Shown here in pieces: positions 6,846 through 14,032 of a DNA stretch of 64,000 nucleotides (positions within the stretch are counted from its first letter, which is position 1; the number at the start of each line of letters is the position of its first letter). The notes beneath the pieces were generated by a model, which did not search any database, was not told where the DNA came from, and was given only the letters and a program-made list of their open reading frames with translations. Made by a program: the position numbers and the translations under genes. The stretch comes from UTCHB3 sp964371075. GTDB lineage: Bacteria > Bacteroidota > Ignavibacteria > Ignavibacteriales > Ignavibacteriaceae. Where the stretch lies: contig CAYJKN010000005.1 of NCBI GenBank assembly GCA_964371075.1, positions 1 through 64,000 of the forward strand, written 5' to 3'.

Positions 6846-7870
6846 TTTTTCATCTCCTGAACCTCTTCAACACTGTATTTCCTGCATTTATCATACTCAC
6901 CAAACCGCAGTGTATCAGAAAACACCTCCGGCATTCCACCGGTGTGAAGGAAAATTACGGGTTCTTCTTTGTTTAACACCCCTGTTAGTGCGAGATCAAA
7001 AAGTCCCGCCATTGCTTTCCCGGTATAAACCTGATCAACTATCATCCCTTCAAGTCTCGCACAAACTTCTCCGGCATCCATCGCAATTTTGATGTGTTTT
7101 GCATACTCTTCGTGGTAACAATCATAAACAAAAAACTCTGTCTCACACAGATTTGGATCGGCATCAATCAATTTGGCACTTCCTCTGATTAGTTCCCTTG
7201 TCCTCTCATAAATATTTTCTTTGTTCCGGGAAACACTTATCCCGTAAACCTTTGCATTTGGTAAAAACAGGGCTGCTCCCAAAACCGCTCCTGCAAGAGT
7301 CCCACATGAACCAACAGGGCAAAAAATTTGCACCTTATCATCTTTAAGTTGACCCCTCAACTCTTCCATCGCTTTCACATATCCAAGTGTTCCATGTGGT
7401 GTTGAACCTCCCAAAGGAAGTGCATACGGTTTTTTCCCCTCTGCTTTTAATTCATTAAACCATTTCATCTGAAGTGCCTCAAGGTCATCATCCTCATCAC
7501 TCCCGGAAATATATCTGATATCAGCTCCAAAAAGTGTATCGAGAAGTAGATTCCCTTTAAATTCGGTGAAATCTTTTCCACCAAGCACTAATTTAATATC
7601 TATTCCAAGTTTTCGGCATGCAGCAGCGGTCATTCTTGCATGGTTCGACTGTTGACCTCCAACAGTAATTATTGTATCATACCCACCGGCAACTACGCTT
7701 GCCAGTTCAAATTCAAGTTTTCGGGCTTTGTTACCCCCCATCGCAAGTCCCGTCAGGTCATCTCTCTTAAAAAGGAATGACTTAAGTCCAAGATGAGCTG
7801 CAAGTTTTTCGACAGGTTCAAGAGGTGTGGGAAGATTTGCAAAATGCAGGCGGTCTATTTTTTCAAACAT
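6842..7870 (-). CDS. D-cysteine desulfhydrase / ACC deaminase family PLP enzyme
   Basis: This fold-type II PLP enzyme is predicted to cleave D-cysteine to pyruvate, ammonia and sulfide, or to act on a related small amino acid. The cofactor lysine is in the GGNKARKLE motif (Lys48). The substrate-side TVGGQQSNHARMTA motif and the phosphate-binding VGSCGTLAG loop are also present, as is LPLGGSTPHGTLGY, characteristic of the family. The 342-residue length is standard. It is cytosolic, with no signal peptide. It is the first gene of an operon with the serine hydrolase and is divergent from a Crp/Fnr regulator 119 bases away, which is a candidate controller. ACC deaminase activity cannot be excluded. 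Confidence 0.87.
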   Translation of the reverse strand: MFEKIDRLHFANLPTPLEPVEKLAAHLGLKSFLFKRDDLTGLAMGGNKARKLEFELASVVAGGYDTIITVGGQQSNHARMTAAACRKLGIDIKLVLGGKDFTEFKGNLLLDTLFGADIRYISGSDEDDDLEALQMKWFNELKAEGKKPYALPLGGSTPHGTLGYVKAMEELRGQLKDDKVQIFCPVGSCGTLAGAVLGAALFLPNAKVYGISVSRNKENIYERTRELIRGSAKLIDADPNLCETEFFVYDCYHEEYAKHIKIAMDAGEVCARLEGMIVDQVYTGKAMAGLFDLALTGVLNKEEPVIFLHTGGMPEVFSDTLRFGEYDKCRKYSVEEVQEMKK

Positions 7871-7989
7871 GATGATCTCTGAATAATTATTTAAATGTCA
7901 GTCAAAAATAAAAAGAAATCGTCTTTGTTTCCCATTGTTTATTTTACAATTTTCCGCATCTTTGTCTGTTAAGTAAATAAAGAGTTTGT

Positions 7990-8592
7990 ATGGAAGAGAT
8001 GAAAGAAAAAGTTGAAAAACTTTTTGAAGGAATCAAAAGGCACACTGAACTTTCGCCTGAAGATGAAGAGAAGATTTTTTCCAGATTAACCCGAAAAGTA
8101 ATAAAACGGAAACAGTTTTATCTGCATGAGGGTCAGATTGCGAAGTCGGCCGCCTTTGTGGTATCTGGTTGCCTCCGTTCATATTCCATCGATGAAAATG
8201 GTTTTGAACATATACTTCAGTTTGCTCCTGCCAACTGGTGGATAACTGACATGTACAGTTTTATCTCCCAAAAGGAGAGTTATCTGAACATCAACGCCGT
8301 GGAAGACACCGAGGTTTTACTACTTACACGAGTGGATCAACTTGATCTTTTTGATGAAGTTCCAACCCTCGAAAGATATTTTAGAATCATTACAGAAAAC
8401 TCCCTCGTCAACAGCCACCGCCGACTTTTGGACAATATGAGCCTGACAGCCAGGGAACGATATGGAAAATTTTGTCAGGTATATCCCACATTGATTAATA
8501 CCCTCCCCCAAAAACAAATAGCACAATATCTCGGCATTACCCCCGAATTCCTCTCCAAAGTAAGAAACGAATCCCTCAGGAAGAGAACTTGA
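7990..8592 (+). CDS. Crp/Fnr family transcriptional regulator
   Basis: The 200-residue protein has an N-terminal cyclic-nucleotide-binding-type beta-roll (about residues 20-130) and a C-terminal winged helix with a QKQIAQYLGITPEFLSKVR recognition helix. This is the arrangement common in Bacteroidota Crp-like regulators. There are no FNR-type cysteine clusters, so oxygen sensing by an iron-sulfur centre is unlikely. The effector is unknown. AAAGAG five bases before the ATG is a good ribosome site. It is transcribed divergently from the desulfhydrase operon, which it may regulate. Confidence 0.88.
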   Translation: MEEMKEKVEKLFEGIKRHTELSPEDEEKIFSRLTRKVIKRKQFYLHEGQIAKSAAFVVSGCLRSYSIDENGFEHILQFAPANWWITDMYSFISQKESYLNINAVEDTEVLLLTRVDQLDLFDEVPTLERYFRIITENSLVNSHRRLLDNMSLTARERYGKFCQVYPTLINTLPQKQIAQYLGITPEFLSKVRNESLRKRT

Positions 8593-8690
8593 GTGACTTG
8601 AGTACTGAAGTTCTGAGGTTCTAAAGTTCTAAAGTTCTCAAGTTCTAAAGTTCTTAGGTTTTAGGTTCTTAAGTTCTCTCTTAATCTACC
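8593..8690. repeat. Low-complexity gaactt/gttctaaag repeat block
   Basis: About 95 bases are made of near-repeats with a unit of roughly nine bases (gttctaaag, gttctcaag, gttcttagg). They are in the opposite orientation to the blocks at 3750-3815 and 43811-43975. The block begins directly after the regulator stop codon and encodes nothing recognisable. Confidence 0.75.
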
Positions 8691-8740
8691 TTAACCCTTT
8701 TTCATAATCTGGTTCATTGGAAGGGGGGGTGTCTGCATGG

Positions 8741-8748
8741 TAAATTTG
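8741..8748 (+). promoter_or_regulatory. Putative -7 element (TAnnTTTG) for the pirin gene
   Basis: TAAATTTG lies 34 bases before the pirin start codon and fits the Bacteroidota -7 consensus. A run of seven Gs lies about 20 bases upstream. Confidence 0.35.
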
Positions 8749-8782
8749 TACAGTAAATTTAGAAAAAAACGGATATAAAATC

Positions 8783-9499
8783 ATGACACAGACAGTATTG
8801 CACAGAGCTTCCAGCAGAGGTGATGCAAACCACGGCTGGTTAAAAAGCAGACACACATTTAGTTTTGCAAATTATTACGATCCCGAGAGAATGCACTTCG
8901 GAGCCATTCGAGTTATCAATGATGACATAGTTGCTCCCGGCATGGGTTTTGGTACCCATCCGCATGATAATATGGAAATCATTTCGATCCCGCTTGAGGG
9001 CGATCTTGAACATAAAGACAGCATGGGAAATACAACAGTTATCAGGAACGGTGATATTCAGGTGATGAGTGCCGGTACAGGTATTAAACACAGTGAATAC
9101 AACAAAAATAGTGACAGTCCTGTAAAATTTCTTCAAATCTGGGTTTTCCCAAATAAAAGAGGTGTTACACCCCGTTATGACCAGATAACTCTTAACATCG
9201 AGGACAGGAAAAATCGTTTTCAGCAGATTCTTTCACCTTCTTCAGAAGATGAGGGAGTATGGATTCATCAAAATGCATGGTTTTTTATGTCTGATTTGGA
9301 AAAAGGAAAATCGCTTGAATATGAATTTAAGTCGCCTGAAAACGGTTTGTATGTATTCGTACTTGATGGTGATGTAACCGTTGACGGGCATGAACTCTCA
9401 ACCCGTGATGGTCTTGGATTATGGGAGACAAATAAAGTCTCTTTTACAGCAGAATCAAACTCTTCCCTCTTGTTGATGGAAGTACCAATGATCGTTTAA
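8783..9499 (+). CDS. Pirin family protein (quercetinase-like bicupin)
   Basis: This is a bicupin of the pirin/YhhW type; some members are quercetin 2,3-dioxygenases and others regulators. The metal ligands of the N-terminal cupin are visible as His59 and His61 (FGTHPHDNMEI) and His103 with Glu105 (GIKHSEYN). The N-terminal SRGDANHGWLKSRHTFSFANYYDP stretch is the family signature. The length (238) is typical. It is followed 32 bases later by a YceI-family gene, and the pair probably shares a promoter. The physiological substrate is unknown. Confidence 0.92.
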   Translation: MTQTVLHRASSRGDANHGWLKSRHTFSFANYYDPERMHFGAIRVINDDIVAPGMGFGTHPHDNMEIISIPLEGDLEHKDSMGNTTVIRNGDIQVMSAGTGIKHSEYNKNSDSPVKFLQIWVFPNKRGVTPRYDQITLNIEDRKNRFQQILSPSSEDEGVWIHQNAWFFMSDLEKGKSLEYEFKSPENGLYVFVLDGDVTVDGHELSTRDGLGLWETNKVSFTAESNSSLLLMEVPMIV

Positions 9500-9531
9500 T
9501 TTTTTAAAATCAAATAATGGAGAACTATAAA

Positions 9532-10062
9532 ATGGCAAAAACTAACTGGTCAATCGACCCAACACATTCAGAAATTGGATTCAAAGTAAAACACATGATG
9601 TTTACAAATGTTTCCGGAAAATTTAAATCATTTGAAGCTACAGTTGTAAACGAGGACGATAAATTTGAATCTTCAAACATCAGCTTCATTGCAGATGTAA
9701 GTTCAATCGACACAAGCAACACCGACAGAGACAAACACCTCAGAAGTGCCGACTTTTTTGATGTCGAAAATTTCGACAAACTTTCGTTTGTTTCAACAGA
9801 AATCGAAAAAGTTGATGAAAACAGTTTTAAAGTATCAGGTGATTTCACCATTAAAGATGTGACTAAAAAGATCACTCTTGATGCTGAATACAGCGGTTTG
9901 ATGAAGGATCCATGGGGAAATACCAAAGCCGGATTTTCACTCGCCGGAAAAATCAACAGAAAAGATTTTGGTCTTACCTGGAACACTGCTCTTGAAACAG
10001 GTGGAGTCCTTGTTGGAGAGGATGTAAAACTCCTGTGTGAAGTGCAGTTGGTAAAAAGCTAA
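9532..10062 (+). CDS. YceI family lipid-binding protein
   Basis: The protein has a lipocalin-like YceI fold thought to bind isoprenoid or other amphiphilic lipids. The hallmark start is WSIDPTHSEIGFKVKHMMFTNVSGKF, followed by later D-FFDVENFDKLSF and WGNTKAGFSLAGKINRKDFGLTWN motifs. I start it at 9532 rather than at the in-frame ATG at 9517. The GGAGA at 9519-9523 is then a Shine-Dalgarno eight bases before the ATG, giving 176 residues. There is no signal peptide, so it is cytosolic. A strong hairpin terminator follows. Confidence 0.93.
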   Translation: MAKTNWSIDPTHSEIGFKVKHMMFTNVSGKFKSFEATVVNEDDKFESSNISFIADVSSIDTSNTDRDKHLRSADFFDVENFDKLSFVSTEIEKVDENSFKVSGDFTIKDVTKKITLDAEYSGLMKDPWGNTKAGFSLAGKINRKDFGLTWNTALETGGVLVGEDVKLLCEVQLVKS

Positions 10063-10083
10063 TCAACCGTCGGGATTAAAATT

Positions 10084-10140
10084 AAAAAGGCTGCCAAAAA
10101 TTGGCAGCCTTTTTTGTTTGTGTATTCTAACCGTTTAAAT
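10084..10140. terminator. Bidirectional terminator, left copy of a duplicated segment
   Basis: A perfect 14-bp stem (aaaaaggctgccaa / ttggcagccttttt, 10084-10114) with a 3-base loop carries T runs on both strands. It serves the YceI gene on the plus strand and merA on the minus strand. The hairpin plus its right flank (tgtat-ctaaccgttta-at, to 10140) recurs at 13044-13098 in the same orientation. Confidence 0.88.
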
Positions 10141-10190
10141 CAAGAAAATTCTTTAATGATGATCTATTAATTACAATGCTACTTAAGAAT

Positions 10191-11834
10191 TTACATTGCA
10201 CAGCAGCTAAGTTTCTTCACATCTTTGTCAAAACTAATGGCTGCTAATTTTACTCCTTCTGATAAAGTAAGATAAGGATGAAACATTTTTCTTAATTCCT
10301 TCACGGTAATTCCATATTTAATGGCAAGAGAAATTTCCATTAACAATTCCGAACCTTCGGAAGCTAAAATCCGCGCTCCAATTAATTTGTCATTCTCTTT
10401 ATTACGGATAAGCTTAATAAATCCTTTTGTATTTCGTGCCGCAAGTGAACGAGGGACATCTTTAAGTTGAATTATGGAAACTTCATATTCAATTTTGTTA
10501 TTTTTAGCCATACTTTCATCCATCCCTACTCCTGCAATCTGCGGATCGGTAAAGACAACCCAGGGAAAAATAGCATAGTCTTTTTTGGTTTTTATCTCAT
10601 CATACATATTTTGAACTGCGAGCGAACCTTCATAAGCAGCTGAGTAAACAAATAAATACTCCCCTGTGACATCACCGGCAGCGTAGATATTCGGAATTGA
10701 TGTTTGCATAAATTCATTCGTGTCTATAAAACTGCCGCTATGAATTTTGATCCCTGATTTTTCCAGACCACAACCTTTAGTATTACCCATTCTTCCCGTG
10801 GCGACAAAAATGTGAGTCCCTTCAATAACTTGATCATTTCCATTAACTGTAACATTGATCAAGGTCTTTCCCTCTCTTTTTACAACCGATTTTATTTTCG
10901 TATCAGTTAAAATTGATATTCCTTCTGCCTCTAATAATTCTCTCAGCGTCTCAGTAACATCCGGCATTTCATCGTAAAGAATTCGGCTCGACCTTTGAAG
11001 AATAGTGAGCCTTGAACCAAATCTTGCAAACATTTGGGCATTTTCCAATGCGATATATCGTCCGCCAATTACGATTAAGTGCTCAGGAAGTTCTTTTAAT
11101 TCATAAAGATTTTCGTTTGTTAAATAGCCGGCTTCTTCCAGACCGGGAATTGTCGGGATGAAAGTAGTGGACCCGGTGGCAATAAGAATATTTTCAGCAG
11201 TAAATTTTTTACCATCAGCTTCAACCGTATTTTTATCGAAAAATTTAGCAAATGCCTTTTTGAAAGTTACATTTGGATCATCTTGAATAATATCAACATA
11301 CTTTGCGTTTCGTAATCCGTTTATTAATTCTGTTTTTTGCCGAATTATGTCATTAAAGTCAATCTGACTTTTTCCGCATTTAATTCCCGTAAATCCGGGA
11401 TAATTTGAAATATGGAATTGTTCTGCTGCACGAATTAATGTTTTGGATGGGATACATCCAACATTAACGCAGGTACCCCCCACAGGAAGTCCTTCATTAA
11501 TCATCAATACTTTTTTCTTAAACTCACTGGCTTTAATTGCTGCTGAAAAAGCTGCTGAACCACCACCGATAATTATTAAATCATATTTAGAGTTTTCGTC
11601 GCTCAATCCTTTAATATCATCAACCACTTTATAGCTACCAATAGAATTGATAACAGTAATAATTTCAGTTGCTGAAGTTTTATCAGAATCATATTGGAAT
11701 TTACCTCTCTTATCCGGGTAGCTAACAGACACATCGACTAAACCATCGATTGCTGAGACTTTATTCTCAATTGTTTTTGAGCAATGATCGCAAGTCATTC
11801 CACTTATTTCCAGGTCTATTGTCTGAATAGTCAT
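10191..11834 (-). CDS. merA: Mercury(II) reductase
   Basis: This is a cytosolic flavoprotein that reduces Hg2+ to volatile Hg0 with NADPH. An N-terminal heavy-metal-associated domain carries GMTCDHC (Cys15, Cys18). The FAD motif IIGGGSAA begins near residue 88. The redox-active pair is Cys122/Cys127 in GGTCVNVGCIPSK. The C-terminal vicinal cysteines Cys544-Cys545 (LSCCAM) that hand Hg2+ to the active site are present. The length (547) is as expected for a one-HMA MerA. It is the last gene of the merR-merTP-merA operon and ends at the left terminator copy. Confidence 0.97.
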   Translation of the reverse strand: MTIQTIDLEISGMTCDHCSKTIENKVSAIDGLVDVSVSYPDKRGKFQYDSDKTSATEIITVINSIGSYKVVDDIKGLSDENSKYDLIIIGGGSAAFSAAIKASEFKKKVLMINEGLPVGGTCVNVGCIPSKTLIRAAEQFHISNYPGFTGIKCGKSQIDFNDIIRQKTELINGLRNAKYVDIIQDDPNVTFKKAFAKFFDKNTVEADGKKFTAENILIATGSTTFIPTIPGLEEAGYLTNENLYELKELPEHLIVIGGRYIALENAQMFARFGSRLTILQRSSRILYDEMPDVTETLRELLEAEGISILTDTKIKSVVKREGKTLINVTVNGNDQVIEGTHIFVATGRMGNTKGCGLEKSGIKIHSGSFIDTNEFMQTSIPNIYAAGDVTGEYLFVYSAAYEGSLAVQNMYDEIKTKKDYAIFPWVVFTDPQIAGVGMDESMAKNNKIEYEVSIIQLKDVPRSLAARNTKGFIKLIRNKENDKLIGARILASEGSELLMEISLAIKYGITVKELRKMFHPYLTLSEGVKLAAISFDKDVKKLSCCAM

Positions 11835-11909
11835 TTTAATCTTTCAATTTGTTTTCCGTTATTAAATTTATTTAGGAATTTCGTGGCACTAATTTCTGAA
11901 AACATCTTC

Positions 11910-12542
11910 TTATTTTGCTATATTTTCAATGCTCGTCACTTTATAGCCAACTTTATCCTCAACAACCTTTTTAAGTTGTTCTGGTTTAACTTTTGTCGTG
12001 TCATACTCAACATAGGCAGTACCGGTTTTGTAAGATGATGTTGCACTAACAACACCTTTTTTTGATTTAAGCGCATGATCAACTGACTTTTCACAGGCGA
12101 TGCAACTCATTCCCTCTATGTTCACCTTGGATTTAACGATATTATTAGATTGTATTATTACAATATCTTCTATTTCAGTTGGGAAAAAAGCTGCCGAGTA
12201 ATACGGAAATGTAATTAGCATTACACTAACAGCAGTAATAATCCAAAGGAATTTCTTTGAGTTAATGAATTTGATCTTTACTGCTTTGTTGTCAGACAAT
12301 TCATCGGTTGAACAAGCGCATTCAATTGCATCATTTTCTTTTTGCGCGTATGTTTTATAAAATGCATATCCCAAAACGATAACCGTTAGTCCAATAAGAT
12401 AAGGTCTCAACGGTTCAAGGAAAGAAAAAGTAGTAGCTATTCCTCCCAAACCACCAAGCACGGCAAGCACAGGCGTAATACAGCAAAGCGATGCGAGAAG
12501 TGCAGTTACAATTCCGCTACCTGATAATAATTTACTTTTCAT
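11910..12542 (-). CDS. merT: Mercuric ion transport protein, MerT-MerP fusion
   Basis: The membrane importer passes Hg2+ to MerA. Residues 1-115 are MerT-like: helix one carries the vicinal pair Cys20-Cys21 (LASLCCITPVL), a cytoplasmic loop carries Cys75 and Cys77, and a third helix spans about 98-112. Residues 137-205 form a MerP-like HMA domain with GMSCIAC (Cys147, Cys150). I start it at 12542 because GGAG lies five bases before this ATG (attGGAGaaaaaATG). The longer frame from 12608 would overlap merR. Fused MerTP proteins are known in Bacteroidota, where they replace separate merT and merP genes. Confidence 0.92.
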   Translation of the reverse strand: MKSKLLSGSGIVTALLASLCCITPVLAVLGGLGGIATTFSFLEPLRPYLIGLTVIVLGYAFYKTYAQKENDAIECACSTDELSDNKAVKIKFINSKKFLWIITAVSVMLITFPYYSAAFFPTEIEDIVIIQSNNIVKSKVNIEGMSCIACEKSVDHALKSKKGVVSATSSYKTGTAYVEYDTTKVKPEQLKKVVEDKVGYKVTSIENIAK

Positions 12543-12555
12543 TTTTTCTCCAATA

Positions 12556-12957
12556 TTAAAATTTGATTGATTCAAGAATCGGGCATTCTTCTGATGATAC
12601 TTCTTCATTAATGCATTGGTCTATGAGTTTAACAAGAACGGTTTTGATCTTTTTTAAGTCTCTAATTCTATTCTCCACATCTCTCAGTTTTTGTTCAGTC
12701 AGATGTTTGATATCTCCGCATTTTGCATCGTCATCGATTCTCAACCTTAACAACTCCTTAATTTCTTTAAGCGTAAAACCAAGTTCTTTAGCTCGTTTAA
12801 TGAAAAGTAATCGGTGTAAATCCACTTCATCATAGATTCTGTAATGCGAATCTCTACGCTTTGGTTTGGGAAGAAGTCCTTGCTTTTCATAATAGCGGAT
12901 ACTCTCCACATTAATTCCGGCATCTTTTGCCAATTGACCTACAAAATATTCAACCAT
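12556..12957 (-). CDS. merR: MerR, mercury-responsive transcriptional regulator
   Basis: The N-terminal winged helix (IRYYEKQGLL, SHYRIYDEVD) is followed by the long dimerisation helix. The three Hg2+-binding cysteines are in place: Cys80, Cys115 and Cys125, spaced 35 and 10 residues, close to Cys82, Cys117 and Cys126 of the Tn501 protein. Other MerR-family metal sensors such as ZntR differ in this pattern. It is unusual in being the first gene of the operon, codirectional with merTP and merA, whereas enterobacterial merR is divergent. It therefore autoregulates with its targets. AAGGA before the ATG is a good ribosome site. Confidence 0.93.
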   Translation of the reverse strand: MVEYFVGQLAKDAGINVESIRYYEKQGLLPKPKRRDSHYRIYDEVDLHRLLFIKRAKELGFTLKEIKELLRLRIDDDAKCGDIKHLTEQKLRDVENRIRDLKKIKTVLVKLIDQCINEEVSSEECPILESIKF

Positions 12958-12983
12958 TTTTTAATTCCTTTTTTCGTACTTCA

Positions 12984-13017
12984 CAAATATACGCACCGTA
13001 GTATAGTACCGAGTCAA
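12984..13017 (-). promoter_or_regulatory. mer operon promoter and MerR operator
   Basis: On the minus strand TTGACT (13017-13012) and TATATTTG (12991-12984) are separated by 20 bases. Within the spacer lies an imperfect dyad, GTACTATACTAC, preceded by CG and followed by GG as in mer operators. A 19-20 base spacer is the MerR-activated promoter signature, but the downstream box also fits the Bacteroidota TAnnTTTG element, for which such spacing is normal. Confidence 0.7.
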
Positions 13018-13043
13018 GAGCGAAACGAAATATATTTCAAAAA

Positions 13044-13098
13044 AAAAAGGCTGCCAAAATTGGCAGCCTTTTTTTTTTGTGTATCTAACCGTTTAGAT
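13044..13098. terminator. Bidirectional terminator, right copy of the duplicated segment
   Basis: The same ggctgccaa / ttggcagcc hairpin as at 10084 has long A and T runs and the same right flank (tgtatctaaccgtttagat). It ends the minus-strand glucanase cluster. Its presence on both sides of the mer operon looks like a duplication linked to insertion. Confidence 0.88.
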
Positions 13099-13111
13099 TT
13101 TTAATTGTTTC

Positions 13112-14032
13112 TTATTTTGTCCATGGCAGACTAAGATAGAGCTTTCCCAAATCATTTAACTGACCGGGAGTCTGTTCAAAAAGATATGTATATTTATTAT
13201 CGGGCAGTCCTCCTCTTCCGATAAACCATGCATAACGGAAAACATCACTCCTGCTTTCACAAATAGCCACCATCTGAGTCATCTGTTCTGCCTGTTTTGC
13301 ATAGCTGTTGATTTGAGGATTCCAGTTAGCCATCTCGGTTATCCAGATTTTTTTGTCATATTTCTTTAACCTGTCTAATTGAGCAGCCAGTCCATAATCA
13401 TACCAGTGAAATGCGAGATAATCAATCTTGGGTGGCACTCCGCCATTGTTCACTTTATATGCCGTATAAAAAGCATCAAGCCACACGACGGGATCGGAAT
13501 AATTTGTCATCGTTCCCCAATTCATTTGAGGACCTACAAGATAAATTGTTCTTCCCTGGGTTGCAAGGTCAGCAATAACCTGTTCATATTTTGGCCAGTC
13601 GGCGGCAGCCTGCTGAGGGGTCCTGTTTGCCTGATCAGTGAGATTGGGTTCGTTCATCACCAACAGATATTTCACTTCCGGATGACCTATGATGAAATTT
13701 TTAACGGCGATTATATCGTTACTTGAGGGACTTCCTCCCCAAAGCATCGGGATAAATTCCATCTCGTAGGCTGAATTATATCCTGTTGGAGCTGTGGTTG
13801 TGTAGAACCAGTTATACCACCAGGAGACACCACCTTTTAGCGATGCAAAGTCACTGCTGTTTGTAATATTGTAAGAAAGCCCCCTCTTTGGGCTTTTTGT
13901 TGGCACCACAACTCCGGGATCTACCGGATTGGTTGGAGAACTTTCTGATCCTTTACAGCCAATAAACGACATAAAAAAGAGCAAAAGAACGATTTTAACT
14001 ATCGCGTTGCTTCCTTTGAAGTTTCTACTCAT
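13112..14032 (-). CDS. GH128-family beta-1,3-glucanase lipoprotein
   Basis: This is a lipoprotein (lipobox FIGC, Cys26) with a catalytic TIM barrel of the Asl1/GH128 type, a family of beta-1,3-glucanases. Candidate acid/base and nucleophile are Glu128 in YLLVMNEPN and Glu233 in IWITEMANW. FHWYDYG lies between them. The length (306) fits one domain plus a 45-residue Ser/Pro linker. It is the last gene of the minus-strand locus, and its start overlaps the GH81 stop (ATGA). It has no T9SS domain, so it probably sits lipid-anchored and cuts imported or surface-bound glucan fragments. The family call rests on motif recognition. Confidence 0.8.
   Translation of the reverse strand: MSRNFKGSNAIVKIVLLLFFMSFIGCKGSESSPTNPVDPGVVVPTKSPKRGLSYNITNSSDFASLKGGVSWWYNWFYTTTAPTGYNSAYEMEFIPMLWGGSPSSNDIIAVKNFIIGHPEVKYLLVMNEPNLTDQANRTPQQAAADWPKYEQVIADLATQGRTIYLVGPQMNWGTMTNYSDPVVWLDAFYTAYKVNNGGVPPKIDYLAFHWYDYGLAAQLDRLKKYDKKIWITEMANWNPQINSYAKQAEQMTQMVAICESRSDVFRYAWFIGRGGLPDNKYTYLFEQTPGQLNDLGKLYLSLPWTK

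Noticed and set aside
9525..9986. A 153-codon minus-strand frame opposite the YceI gene
   Set aside because: The plus-strand frame is a clear YceI protein with a ribosome site and terminator. The minus frame has no recognisable motif.
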